A stretch of 64,000 bases of DNA from NCBI GenBank assembly GCA_965237775.1, contig OZ250155.1:4216001-4280000 (forward strand). Reading direction: 5' to 3'. This DNA is from CATOSP01 sp965237775 (lineage in GTDB: Bacteria > Chloroflexota > Dehalococcoidia > Lucifugimonadales > UBA3495). This document shows positions 27,552-37,665 of the stretch, piece by piece. The notes beneath the pieces were generated by a model. The model worked only from the letters and a program-made list of their open reading frames with translations. It made no database searches and was not told the origin of the DNA. The position numbers and the translations under genes were made by a program. The stretch's first letter is position 1, and each line of letters starts with the position of its first letter.

Positions 27552-27748
27552 CTAGCCACTACGACACTGTGGGCGGCGCACTGCTCTGGACGTTGGAACA
27601 AGGTCTGGGCGCTGCGTTCACACCTGAGGTTAAAGGGGCATGGGCGGGTATGTATGAACTGTTGGCAACCACTATGGAAAACGCCGGGAAAATCACTGGG
27701 AAAGATGCCGCCCGTTCGGCGGAACTCGTCGTATCCGCCACTGGTTAG
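27552..27748 (+). pseudogene. Globin gene, 3' part
   Basis: SHYDTVGGALLWTLEQGLG and AWAGMYELLATTM are the G- and H-helix region of the globin. Stop TAG 27746-27748. There is no FAD/NAD reductase domain after it, so the ancestral protein was a single-domain globin of about 148 residues that would bind O2 or NO. Confidence 0.88.
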
Positions 27749-27753
27749 GAGTA

Positions 27754-27945
27754 ATGATGCTGACCAAAATGATCGGACGGTTTTGTTAGATCGGGGTTGA
27801 AGAAGACCGAGTTCCACCCGAAAACCCCAACACGGAAAGAGAACCGGGCCAATGCTTCTGGTTGCCCCTCGATGTTGACCTCTCGGACCCGTCCGCTACG
27901 GGGTCCCTCTTCCTGCACTACCTGCTGGGGCGGTACCTGTCCTGA
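27754..27945 (+). pseudogene. Small unknown gene with in-frame TAG
   Basis: TAGGAG precedes ATG 27754, 6 bp after the globin stop, so it looks co-translated with the globin. MMLTKMIGRFC is followed by TAG (27787-27789) and then, in the same frame, IGVEEDRVPPENPNTEREPG and a hydrophobic end DLSDPSATGSLFLHYLLG. Ends TGA. Family unknown. Whether the TAG is a lesion or the true end of a tiny ORF is unclear. Confidence 0.4.
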
Positions 27946-28038
27946 TGCGGTACCACATTTGGATATGAGGGGAGAGTTGATACTACATCATGGGCTCGAT
28001 ACCAGGCGTGGGAGTTAACGATTCGTGCCTACCAAATG

Positions 28039-28067
28039 TTGACAATCCTCTCTTAAACAAATATAAT
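28039..28067 (+). promoter_or_regulatory. Consensus sigma70 promoter for the DUF5679 gene
   Basis: TTGACA (28039-28044), a 17-bp spacer and TATAAT (28062-28067): a perfect consensus, 25 bp before the start codon. Confidence 0.85.
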
Positions 28068-28092
28068 ATTCTCACTTGATGAAGGGAGGATC

Positions 28093-28239
28093 ATGATGGA
28101 AGCCTATTGCGTCAAGTGCCGCAGCAAACGGGAGATATCTAACCCCGAGGCCATTACGATGAAAAACGGGAAACCCGCGACCCAGGGCGTGTGCCCTTCT
28201 TGCGGCACCAAAGTCTTCCGCATCGGCGCCAGCAGCTAG
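28093..28239 (+). CDS. DUF5679 small zinc-ribbon protein
   Basis: 48 aa. MMEAYCVKCRSKREISNPEA carries a CxxC, and GVCPSCGTKVFRIG the second CxxC, forming a zinc ribbon. AITMKNGKPAT between them is the conserved core of the DUF5679 family. GGGAGG lies 5 nt upstream and a perfect consensus promoter drives it, so strong expression is expected. The role of the family is unknown. Two ATGs are adjacent; the first is used here. Confidence 0.9.
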   Translation: MMEAYCVKCRSKREISNPEAITMKNGKPATQGVCPSCGTKVFRIGASS

Positions 28240-28482
28240 GAGACTAGCTCCGGGTATACTGCGGGCGTTTCAAGACTAGGAGTCCCGGAGTACCTGCTCT
28301 CCGGTTGTAGATTCTTCCGGAAACGGCCGGGGTATTGGTGAGTGTGGGGTGCAGGGTGTTGTGGGCAGTTTCTCTTCCTGGTCTTTCCCCAATCCTGAAC
28401 CGGAGGACTAGATCGAATTCTGCCGTTAACCTGTTGATGGGATATGGCACGTGTGGGTCTGATTCTCTCTGGTAGTTCTCGC
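28240..28482 (+). other. Possible long 3' leader/ncRNA between DUF5679 and a terminator
   Basis: 243 nt without an ORF, between the DUF5679 stop and an intrinsic terminator. It is either a long 3' UTR or a small RNA. I could not match it to a known RNA family by eye. Confidence 0.3.
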
Positions 28483-28513
28483 GCCCCGTCCTGATGGGCG
28501 GGGCTCTTCTTTT
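28483..28513 (+). terminator. Intrinsic terminator
   Basis: GCCCCG pairs with CGGGGC around a 10-nt loop, followed by TCTTCTTTTG. Confidence 0.7.
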
Positions 28514-28862
28514 GCCCGGGACTTGCCTGTGAGAGACCCCGATATTCCTCGGGCCCAAGGCGATCGCATCTTGACTCAGACTGCCGACACCCCGCCCTTC
28601 CCACCTCCGTCAACCACGCCTTACCATAACCATTGTCGAGATTCAGTCCCGGTCCGGATCGCCAACCCGCCGCCCGGGGTCAGTGCCACAAATTGCAACA
28701 CAACAAAAAAGCCTCAGCATCAGGGCCCCCGAAAGTGGGCGCATCCTCGCGCCCGTAGACTGAGTCCGCGTAGTTCTCTTTTCATGGTAACCGCAGGACG
28801 CTTTCCTATGTCCAACCGTGTCTCCCAGAAATCAAGACGCGATTGCCCTGTCCTCGGGCCTA
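28514..28862. other. Non-coding stretch with an ISAs1-like solo end
   Basis: No gene seen. At 28831-28850 the sequence ATCAAGACGCGATTGCCCTG repeats the terminal repeat of ISAs1 (34879-37898), standing alone. Confidence 0.45.
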
Positions 28863-28938
28863 GTACTCAGTCAACTTAGGCTTGGGATTTGTTTAAGAAA
28901 GGGGCCAATTGAGCTATCCTGGCTGGTGGGAAGTGTTG

Positions 28939-30103
28939 ATGGCGGGGGTGGCAGTGATGGTCAGGGACAAATACGCGGTGCGGCTGGCACAGGAACAACG
29001 GGAAGAGCTCCAGCATTTGATTCGGGTTGGCAAAAACTCAGCCCGAGTGACCGCTAGAGCGCGGATTCTCCTAAAGAGCGACGACGGTTGGGCGGCGCCC
29101 CAAGTGGCCGAAGCTTTGGATGTGGCCCTGAGCAGCGTATACCGGGTCAAGCAGCGCTTTGCCGAAGAAGGGTTGGAGAGGGTTTTGCAGGACCGTCCCC
29201 AGGCCAACCGGCCCCGGAAGTTGGACGACCGGGGCGAAGCCCACCTGATTGCCTTGGCCTGCAGCCCAGCGCCGGAGGGCCATGACCACTGGACACTGCG
29301 CCTGCTGGCCGGGAAGGTGGTGGAGTTGGGGTTGGCGTCCTCCATGTCCCATGAGGGAGTGCGTAAGCGGCTCAAAAAAACACTCTCAAGCCGTGGCAGA
29401 AGAAGGAGTGGTGCATCCCCAAGGTGAGCGCCGAGTTCGTGGCCAACATGGAGGATGTCCTGGATCTCTACGCCGAACCCTATGACCCCCAAAGGCCGGT
29501 AGTCTGCTTTGACGAGACCTCCACCCAGTTGTTGGCGGAGACCCGGCCCCCGATGCCGCCCCGGCCGGGACTTCCGCTGCGGCAGGACTACGAATACCGC
29601 AGGGAGGGTACCCGCAACGTGTTCTTGGCCTGCGAGCCCTTGGCGGGTTGGCGAGAGGTGGCGGTGACCCAGCGGCGCACGATGCAAGACTTCGCCCATC
29701 AGATGCGCTGGCTGGCGGATGAAGCCTACCCGGAAGCCGAGGTGGTAAGGGTTGTCTTGGACAATCTGAACACCCATCGCCGGGCATCGCTGTACGAGAC
29801 TTTCCCGGCTGAGGAAGCCCGGAGGATTGCCAGGCGATTGGAGTTCCACTACACCCCCAAGCACGGGAGTTGGCTGAATCCTGTCCTGAGCTTGTCGAAG
29901 GGATGGCGGAGATCGAGTTCAGCGTCCTGTCCCGCTCCTGCCTGAAGCAGCGGCTCTCCAGCGAGGAGGCCCTCAGGAGGGAAGTCGATGCTCTGGTCAC
30001 GGAGCGCAACGCCGCCAGAGCAACCATCAACTGGCGGTTCAATACCCGGGACGCACGAACCAAACTTCACCACCTTTACCCTTCCGATTTTACGATTGAC
30101 TGA
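28939..30103 (+). pseudogene. IS630-family transposase (A7 frameshift site, then disrupted by a 23-bp insertion)
   Basis: N-terminal HTH frame to RKRLKK, then a run of seven A (29374-29380) at CTCAAAAAAAC, after which the -1 frame continues NTLKPWQKKEWCIP. The second half has CFDETS (D1), VLDNLNTHRRASLYE (D2) and AEIEFSVL (E). The same A7 site is present in the independent copy at 46041, so this shift is probably programmed. The 23 bases inserted at 29880 after GSWLN break the frame before the catalytic Glu, so the copy should be inactive. Confidence 0.88.
29880..29902 (+). repeat. Hairpin insertion family B, copy 1 (23 bp)
   Basis: On the minus strand begins CCCTTCGACAAGCTCAGG and ends ACAGG. 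Its removal restores HGSWLNMAEIEF in the transposase. The TTCGACAAGCTCAGG core resembles repetitive short palindromes known from many bacterial genomes. Confidence 0.8.
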
Positions 30104-30109
30104 GTACTA

Positions 30110-30470
30110 GAGTATCTGCCACTTCTCAGGTCCAGCTTTTTGGCTTGGATTGAGAAACGAAACCCTCCAAGCTGATCGGACCCCAGCCACAGTTCAAGAT
30201 CAGTACCCCATAATGCTTCGTCCGACTTAGCAGTTTGTCTGAAGTGGACTAGTGTTGAGCCCCTTACGTAGAGATCCATCATTATCAGGTCTGTTATGGT
30301 CTCTTCGCCAAATCGTACAGGGCCGGTCGCACCGCGACTGTCAAATGAGTCTCGGACGTAACCCAACCGGTTCCAAACGTCCCGAGACTGATTGTAGAAT
30401 ATTGTGCGAAGCTCGCTGAAGTTCGGAAACGGTATACCCAGCCATCCGCTCGCAGAATTGACTCTGGTGG
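30110..30470 (-). pseudogene. DUF6615-like protein, 3'-truncated by IS630
   Basis: The minus strand reads FSELRTIFYNQSRDVWNRLG, GEETITDLIMMDLY, then ALWGTDLELWLGSDQLGGFR and FSIQAKKLD. The GTDLEL/…QAKKLD pattern is that of DUF6615-type proteins (possible nuclease-fold relatives; inference). It ends at the IS630 insertion, and no start codon is clear upstream, so both ends may be lost. Confidence 0.5.
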
Positions 30471-30482
30471 CTCAGGGAACAA

Positions 30483-30883
30483 GGGGTCCGGCCGTCTCCG
30501 TCGCGTCGCCCGGGCCGAACCTGTACCCGATCCTAAGCTAGTTGAAGGTACATGTGGGATTCTCCGCGTCTTCGCCCAGCTTGTCCCTGAGGTTCTTCAC
30601 GATGGTGCGCCCCGGGCCGGAGCCGCCGGCGTCGTCTGAACCGCAGGCCGGGCTGCCGGGGTAAGGCTGTCGGCGACCAATTGCTCCGGCACTTATCGAG
30701 TCACGGGGGTTGCGGATTGCCTGGAAATCCAGATGGCTATCGAACACTGCAAGCCCGAGGTGTCTCATGCTTCCTGACGAACGGCCCAGCCGTGTGACCA
30801 TTCAGGGACTCACCATTTCCCCGGTTCGACCCAGGGCGTCGGCATGTTTTCCTTCTTGACAAAACTGTCCCGGGATTTTTCCC
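30483..30883 (-). other. Gene relics downstream of the GLUG protein gene
   Basis: A short minus-strand ORF (30538-30801) contains RRQPYPGSPACGSDDAGGSG. The RPYPGS piece also ends the GLUG protein at 30884, so this may be a duplicated or broken C-terminal tail. No other gene seen. Confidence 0.35.
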
Positions 30884-32499
30884 CTAAGAGCCGGGGTAGG
30901 GTCGCTGGCCCCCGAACTCCTCCCAGGTAACGGTGCCGTTGCCGTCGAAGTCGACTTTCAAGACGGGGTAATCGGATGTGGTCCCGAAGTCCCAGGGATA
31001 GTTAGGGTCGTCCCACGCATCTTCTATGTCCACGTTCCAGTTGAGATAAATTCCTTCGTACCCTGTTGGCGTCTGCAGGTCCGCGGTGGACTTCCCGTCG
31101 CCCACGGCGCTAACTGACATGCCAGAAGAATCGGTGTCCCAGTAGCTGTCGGTCGCCCAGTGGCGGTTGCTGCCGACTAAGCCTCCACCAGTGCTCCCGG
31201 CGGTCTCTACCTTTCCGGTGGAGTAACTAGCAATGATCTCTCCGGCCAGGCCACCGACGCTGTTTCGCCCCGCCACTCGGCCGGTAGCGTAGCTGGCGTT
31301 TACGCGGTATGAAGTGGAACCCACCAGGCCACCGATTCGGTCTTTGCCGGAAACTCTGGCCTGGGAGTAGCTTCCGGTGATTCTCCCAGTGTTATCCCCG
31401 ACCAATCCGCCCACCCAGTCATCACCGGTCACGTCACCTGTGACGAAGCAGGAGTAGATATTTCCGGACCGGTTAAGTCCCACTAAGGCTCCCACGTCGT
31501 CATTGCCGGTGATGTTCACGGACTCCAGCCCGAGGTTCCTGATGACCGTGGAGACGTCGGTGATCCCGAACAATCCAATGTCATTCTTCCCTTCGCGGCG
31601 GATGTACAGATTGGTAATGTTGCGACCATTGCCGTCAAAGGTGGCGCTGAATTCCCCATTCAGGGAGCCGATCGGCTGCCACCCTTGGCGGTTGTTCCAA
31701 TAATGATCCCGGGAGGTCACGACCCCGTCCTGGTTGGTATCGAAGTCAAGGTCCACGGTGAGTTCGTATCCTAGACAGGCGGTGCCGGGGCATCCCATGT
31801 TTGCCATCGCTGCGGGGTAGGCGAGCAAATACTTCTGGTCGGTCGACTCGCCGGTCCCACTCAAGTCGAACCTAATGGCATCGAGCTGCGCAAGATTGGA
31901 GATTCCTATCAGGCCGTCTTGGTCAGTATCGTAATTGATGGAGTCAACCGTAATGGTCACGGAAGTGGTAGAGATATTTGCTTCGTCATCTGAGGCCGTC
32001 ACCGTTAGTTCCACTGGTGAAGGGGTCGACGCGCTCACGGTTCCAGATATGGTAATGACGCCGGACGCCTGATCGATGTTGAACAAGTTGTCCGAATTCC
32101 CTGTAGTGATTGAGTAGTCCGGTGTGCGGTCAGTCGGATCGGTAGCAATTACGATTCCAGCGAACGAGCCCAATTCACCATCGTCTGCGATTTGGAAATA
32201 GTAATGGTTAGAGTCGAACACCGGCGATCTACAGGTAGACGTCTCAGCGGCGGCGATCGCCGAAGGCTCGCTCCAATCGCCAGTGTAGACGGCCCCGCTA
32301 CCAAGAGCGGCTACCCTAAACTGGTGTGCCGTGCCACAGAGCATCCCATCTACTGCGTGCGATGTTGCTGTTATGGTGTCGGCGTGAATGGTCCAATCCC
32401 CGGAGTGTCCTGGCCGGTGTTCCACCCGGTACTGACTAACATTGTTGAGCCCGTCCCAGGTCATACTAACACTGAATTCACCAGCTGTAGTCGACTTAA
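30884..32499 (-). pseudogene. FN3 / cadherin-like / GLUG repeat part of a large lipoprotein (3' piece)
   Basis: About 538 residues. Order: fibronectin-III domain (SMTWDGLNNVSQYRVEHRPG), cadherin-like domain (LFNIDQASGVITISGTVSA, LTVTASDDEANIS), a Ca-binding-like linker (DTDQDGLIGISNLAQLDAIR) with MGCPGTACLGYEL and DLDFDTNQDGVV, then GLUG-type repeats (IGGLVGSTSYRVNASYATGR, VGGLAGEIIASYSTGKV), ending VTWEEFGGQRPYPGS. Stop TAG 30884. The 5' side is cut by IS1380 copy 4. Excision plus one TTAA joins APTNL to KSTTAGEFSV in frame with the LRR part at 34219. An adhesin-type surface protein is the likely role. Confidence 0.85.
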
Positions 32500-34218
32500 G
32501 CCCGAATCCACCGAAAAGGTGAGTGTCGCGGCGGGTTGAATGGGTAAGAAAGTGCTCCTGTGCATCTGGGATAATGGTTTTCGAGACAGAAAACCAACCA
32601 GAAACAAGGAGCACCCAATAGATGCTACCACGCAACCACCCCGACGGCATCCACATCGCCTTCGACGACCACCGCCTGGTCAACAATGCCGGGCTGATCC
32701 TTCCCGCCACGTTGGCCTTGCACCTGGGCCTGCCCCAACTGGTTGACCGGCACTTGGACCTGGGCTGGGCCCCAGGCCGAGCCAACACCGGCGACAAGAT
32801 CATGACGCTGGTGGCTTCCGCGCTGGCGGGCGGCGACTGCATCGACGATGCCGATGTGTTGCGCACCGGCAGGACAGCCTGCACCCTGGGCAGTGTAGTC
32901 AAGGCGCCCTCCACCTTGGGCACCTTCCTGCGCAGTTTCCGGTGGGGCCACGTCCGCCAACTGGACCGGGTGAGCCGCCAGTTGCTGGCCCGGGCCTGGG
33001 AGGCTGGGGCCGGACCCGGCGACGGGCCCCTGACCATCGACCTGGACTCCACCATCTGCGAGACCTACGGACTGGCCAAGGAAGGAGCTCGCCACCACGG
33101 CTACACCGGTGCGCGGGGCTATCACCCGCTGCTGGCCGTCGCCGCCGGAACCGGCGACGTGCTGATGGCCCGCCTGCGCGAGGGCCGGGCCTACACCGCC
33201 CGCGGCGCCGCCCACTTCCTGCGTGAAACGGTGGGGCGGGTGCGCTACGGCGGAGCCAGGGGCCAACTCACGGTGCGGGCCGACAGCGGCTTCTATACCC
33301 ACGCCGTGGTCGCCGTCTGCCGCCGGATGGATGTCCGCTTCTCCATCACCATCCGCCAGCGCACCCGCCTGCGGAATCTCATCGAGGCGATACCCGAAGA
33401 GGACTGGACGCCGATTCCCTACTGGATGGACGGCGCCGATGTGGCCGAGACCACCTACACCCCCTTCCAGAGTGAGCCCGACGCCGCGCCGGTGCGGCTC
33501 ATCGTCCGGCGGGTGAAGCCGGCGCCCGGTTCCCAACTGGCTCTCTTCGCCACCTACAGCTATCACGGCTTCATCACCGACCGGGACGGAGAGACCCTGG
33601 AACTGGAGGCTGACCACCGCCGCCACGCCGAGATCGAGAATGCGATACGCGACCTCAAGTACGGCGTGGGGCTGAACCATCTCCCCTCGGGCCGCTTCGC
33701 TGCCAACGGCGCCTGGCTGGCGGTACAGGTGATGGCCCACAACCTGGCCCGCTGGACAGCCCGCATCGGCCTGGGTCAGCAGATCGTGACCACCAAGACC
33801 CTCAGACGACGGGTCTTTGCCTTGGCCGGACGGATCACCCGCTCGGCACGCCGGATCACCCTGCATCTTCCCCAGCGCTGGCCATGGGAAACCCAGTTCA
33901 GTCGCGCCCTGGCCCGACTGCGAGCCATTCCACTCCCAGCCTGATTGCTCCTGTCCGCTACTGACCCGCCATCCGGCCAACCGAACGCCCCGCCAACTCG
34001 CGCCAGTCCGGTCCGCGAGCGCCTCTTGCCGTGTCCTATCCCGCCATCCCCCTCACCACAGCCACTGTAAGCCGCCATCGGCGCCCCCCAAAGCGCCTGC
34101 AGACCGCCGCCAGCCTCCCGTCTACCCAAATTCGAGCCCGGATCATCGCGCCTGTAACTTCCTCACCCCCCTTCCGCTGTCCTCACGCCGTCCATCGGTG
34201 TCCACCGGTGGATTCGGG
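32500..34218 (+). mobile_element. IS1380-family element, copy 4 (1719 bp, inverted)
   Basis: Opposite orientation to copies 1-3. TTAA duplicated at 32496-32499 and 34219-34222. Inserted between the LRR and FN3 domains of the lipoprotein gene. Confidence 0.95.
32622..33944 (+). CDS. IS1380-family DDE transposase
   Basis: 440 aa, identical in sequence to the products at 2885-4207 and 36221-37543; same DDE motifs. Confidence 0.95.
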   Translation: MLPRNHPDGIHIAFDDHRLVNNAGLILPATLALHLGLPQLVDRHLDLGWAPGRANTGDKIMTLVASALAGGDCIDDADVLRTGRTACTLGSVVKAPSTLGTFLRSFRWGHVRQLDRVSRQLLARAWEAGAGPGDGPLTIDLDSTICETYGLAKEGARHHGYTGARGYHPLLAVAAGTGDVLMARLREGRAYTARGAAHFLRETVGRVRYGGARGQLTVRADSGFYTHAVVAVCRRMDVRFSITIRQRTRLRNLIEAIPEEDWTPIPYWMDGADVAETTYTPFQSEPDAAPVRLIVRRVKPAPGSQLALFATYSYHGFITDRDGETLELEADHRRHAEIENAIRDLKYGVGLNHLPSGRFAANGAWLAVQVMAHNLARWTARIGLGQQIVTTKTLRRRVFALAGRITRSARRITLHLPQRWPWETQFSRALARLRAIPLPA

Positions 34219-34878
34219 TTAAGGTTGGTTGGAGCGGGAGGCGTACAGAAAAGCAAGCCGAGGGAGCTGAAATCGTTTGAGGCCACATTCACCAGAGAGA
34301 CTGGGACGCAACCAGTGAGACTGTTTCCAGATAGCTCGATTTCGGTCAAGTTAAAGAGCCAACCGATCTCCGCGGGTATATCTCCGGTGAGTTTGTTGTT
34401 ACTCAGGTCTAGCGTGTCTAGTTCAGACAATGTCCCAAATTCGGGAGGAATCATGCCTGTGAGACCCTTGTCAGCGAGGTTGAGCTTGGTAACTCGCGAC
34501 GGGGTGGTGGAAACGCTGACGCCTTCCCAAGTGTCAATTGCTGAGGTTACGTCCCAATCAAGGGTTGAAGACCCTGACAAAAGGTCCTTGTTGTTTAGTA
34601 GCACATTGCAATCGTGTACTAAACCGCGTTCTTTGAGTGGTTCGGCGACGGCGGTTCCACTGGAGCAAGTGTGTGTGGATGGTGGAGGACTGGGGGTAAA
34701 TGAAGTAGTTTCCCCATCGCCAGGAGTTATGTCAGAGTGGGCGCCGATCTGCTGGTATAATGCTCGTAGACCTCCGTTATTGTCGATTCTCTGGCCTGCG
34801 AACTCATCACTGCCTGCCGCTGTATCGATCCGGTCTTCGAGGTTGGTGAGAGTCTGGCTCGCTTCGGGGTGATTGGGC
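34219..34878 (-). pseudogene. LRR part of the large lipoprotein (middle piece)
   Basis: About 220 residues. After a low-complexity linker (TSFTPSPPPSTHTCSSG) it has the plant-like LRR repeats TKLNLADKGLTGMIPPEFG, LDTLDLSNNKLTGDIPAEIG and LTEIELSGNSLTGCVP. The 5' side meets ISAs1 with the duplicated decamer GTGATTGGGC (34869-34878). The LRR frame and the frame of the N-terminal piece differ by one base at the join, so there is an extra frameshift near the ISAs1 site. Confidence 0.82.
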
Positions 34879-35946
34879 CAGGGCAATCGCGTCTTAACCG
34901 AGGAGGACTTTCAACAGGTAGTCTTCCCGCCAGCCGGCCTGGAGCCGTTTGCCCTGGATGCCCACTTTCAGGCTGGTCTCGTTTTTGAGCAGATTGTGGG
35001 AAATCTGCCGCAGCAGGGCCATGTTCTGAGGCGCGTGGTCCTTGCGCACCCGGCATTGGTCTTCCCGAAAGGCGACGTCGAGGGTCCAGTGCAGCGAGTT
35101 CTCGATACCCCAGTGGCGGCGCACCGCCGCCAGCAGACGCTGGGCCGGGGCCTCCAGGCTGCTGATGTAGTATCTAGGCTGGACCTCGGCCCCTTCGGCC
35201 GTTTCCCGGCGGCCGACTACCTTGAGCACCGAGCGGAGCTTGGGCCATTCCTGGCCGGTGCTCAGGTATTCCAGACTCTCCGGGTCTGAAATGACCCAGC
35301 ATTCCCGCCGTTCGATGCGTCCGTGGCCCTTTTCCAAGGTAGCAGCGAAGTCGTAGGGAACCCCCTCGAAGCCAAATTCTTCCGCTCCCTGGAAGAGGTC
35401 TCGGATATCCTCATGCAGTTGGCCCTGGTTGTCCTTTACCGCCAGCACATAGTCGGCGCCGCCGTCCACAATCCCTTGGGCGATGTTCTTCTGGCAACCC
35501 ATGGCGTCAATGGTGACGATGCACCCGTGGAGGTCCAAGAGTTCGAGCAAACGGGGTATGGCGGTGATCTCGTTGGACTTCTCCTCGGTCTTGACCTGGC
35601 CCAGGGTCACCCTGTTGGCCGAAGCCCAGGCGCTGACCAGGTGAATGGCCTGCTTGCCGGAGTTGCGGTCGTGGGAGCGGCGCACCGTCTTGCCGTCAAT
35701 TGCCACTACTTCCCCTTGGGCCAGTTGGGCTATCTGCTTGGTCTACTCCATAAAACAGCTTTGGAACTGTTCCGGGTCCAACCGGGAGAAGACCGCTCCG
35801 AAAGTGTCGTGGGATGGAATCCCATTATGGAGTTCCAGGAAGGTCCTTAACCACTCCTCTTTGCTCCGGCCAAATATCTCCACGTGAACCCACGAATCCG
35901 CCCCGCAGATCGTCGCGCAGATTGCTATCGCTATGATGTCCATAAG

Positions 35947-37665
35947 CCCGAATCCACCGGTGGACACCGATGGACGGCGTGAGGACAGCGGAAGGGGGGT
36001 GAGGAAGTTACAGGCGCGATGATCCGGGCTCGAATTTGGGTAGACGGGAGGCTGGCGGCGGTCTGCAGGCGCTTTGGGGGGCGCCGATGGCGGCTTACAG
36101 TGGCTGTGGTGAGGGGGATGGCGGGATAGGACACGGCAAGAGGCGCTCGCGGACCGGACTGGCGCGAGTTGGCGGGGCGTTCGGTTGGCCGGATGGCGGG
36201 TCAGTAGCGGACAGGAGCAATCAGGCTGGGAGTGGAATGGCTCGCAGTCGGGCCAGGGCGCGACTGAACTGGGTTTCCCATGGCCAGCGCTGGGGAAGAT
36301 GCAGGGTGATCCGGCGTGCCGAGCGGGTGATCCGTCCGGCCAAGGCAAAGACCCGTCGTCTGAGGGTCTTGGTGGTCACGATCTGCTGACCCAGGCCGAT
36401 GCGGGCTGTCCAGCGGGCCAGGTTGTGGGCCATCACCTGTACCGCCAGCCAGGCGCCGTTGGCAGCGAAGCGGCCCGAGGGGAGATGGTTCAGCCCCACG
36501 CCGTACTTGAGGTCGCGTATCGCATTCTCGATCTCGGCGTGGCGGCGGTGGTCAGCCTCCAGTTCCAGGGTCTCTCCGTCCCGGTCGGTGATGAAGCCGT
36601 GATAGCTGTAGGTGGCGAAGAGAGCCAGTTGGGAACCGGGCGCCGGCTTCACCCGCCGGACGATGAGCCGCACCGGCGCGGCGTCGGGCTCACTCTGGAA
36701 GGGGGTGTAGGTGGTCTCGGCCACATCGGCGCCGTCCATCCAGTAGGGAATCGGCGTCCAGTCCTCTTCGGGTATCGCCTCGATGAGATTCCGCAGGCGG
36801 GTGCGCTGGCGGATGGTGATGGAGAAGCGGACATCCATCCGGCGGCAGACGGCGACCACGGCGTGGGTATAGAAGCCGCTGTCGGCCCGCACCGTGAGTT
36901 GGCCCCTGGCTCCGCCGTAGCGCACCCGCCCCACCGTTTCACGCAGGAAGTGGGCGGCGCCGCGGGCGGTGTAGGCCCGGCCCTCGCGCAGGCGGGCCAT
37001 CAGCACGTCGCCGGTTCCGGCGGCGACGGCCAGCAGCGGGTGATAGCCCCGCGCACCGGTGTAGCCGTGGTGGCGAGCTCCTTCCTTGGCCAGTCCGTAG
37101 GTCTCGCAGATGGTGGAGTCCAGGTCGATGGTCAGGGGCCCGTCGCCGGGTCCGGCCCCAGCCTCCCAGGCCCGGGCCAGCAACTGGCGGCTCACCCGGT
37201 CCAGTTGGCGGACGTGGCCCCACCGGAAACTGCGCAGGAAGGTGCCCAAGGTGGAGGGCGCCTTGACTACACTGCCCAGGGTGCAGGCTGTCCTGCCGGT
37301 GCGCAACACATCGGCATCGTCGATGCAGTCGCCGCCCGCCAGCGCGGAAGCCACCAGCGTCATGATCTTGTCGCCGGTGTTGGCTCGGCCTGGGGCCCAG
37401 CCCAGGTCCAAGTGCCGGTCAACCAGTTGGGGCAGGCCCAGGTGCAAGGCCAACGTGGCGGGAAGGATCAGCCCGGCATTGTTGACCAGGCGGTGGTCGT
37501 CGAAGGCGATGTGGATGCCGTCGGGGTGGTTGCGTGGTAGCATCTATTGGGTGCTCCTTGTTTCTGGTTGGTTTTCTGTCTCGAAAACCATTATCCCAGA
37601 TGCACAGGAGCACTTTCTTACCCATTCAACCCGCCGCGACACTCACCTTTTCGGTGGATTCGGGC
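35947..37665 (-). mobile_element. IS1380-family element, copy 3 (1719 bp), nested in ISAs1
   Basis: TAAG duplicated at 35943-35946 and 37666-37669. Same ends and length as copies 1 and 4. Confidence 0.95.
36221..37543 (-). CDS. IS1380-family DDE transposase
   Basis: 440 aa, identical to the product at 2885-4207. Confidence 0.95.
   Translation of the reverse strand: MLPRNHPDGIHIAFDDHRLVNNAGLILPATLALHLGLPQLVDRHLDLGWAPGRANTGDKIMTLVASALAGGDCIDDADVLRTGRTACTLGSVVKAPSTLGTFLRSFRWGHVRQLDRVSRQLLARAWEAGAGPGDGPLTIDLDSTICETYGLAKEGARHHGYTGARGYHPLLAVAAGTGDVLMARLREGRAYTARGAAHFLRETVGRVRYGGARGQLTVRADSGFYTHAVVAVCRRMDVRFSITIRQRTRLRNLIEAIPEEDWTPIPYWMDGADVAETTYTPFQSEPDAAPVRLIVRRVKPAPGSQLALFATYSYHGFITDRDGETLELEADHRRHAEIENAIRDLKYGVGLNHLPSGRFAANGAWLAVQVMAHNLARWTARIGLGQQIVTTKTLRRRVFALAGRITRSARRITLHLPQRWPWETQFSRALARLRAIPLPA

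Larger units (their letters stand above)
28863..30107 (+). mobile_element. IS630-family element 1 (1245 bp)
   Basis: Inverted ends GTACTCAGTCAA, flanked by TA at 28861-28862 and 30108-30109 (Tc1/mariner-like TA duplication). Carries a 23-bp hairpin insertion at 29880-29902; without it the element would be 1222 bp. Confidence 0.88.

Noticed and set aside
28240..28482. tRNA, 6S RNA or SRP RNA gene
   Set aside because: No T-arm, no SRP GNAR-loop and no 6S-type bulged helix recognisable; left as an unknown non-coding stretch.
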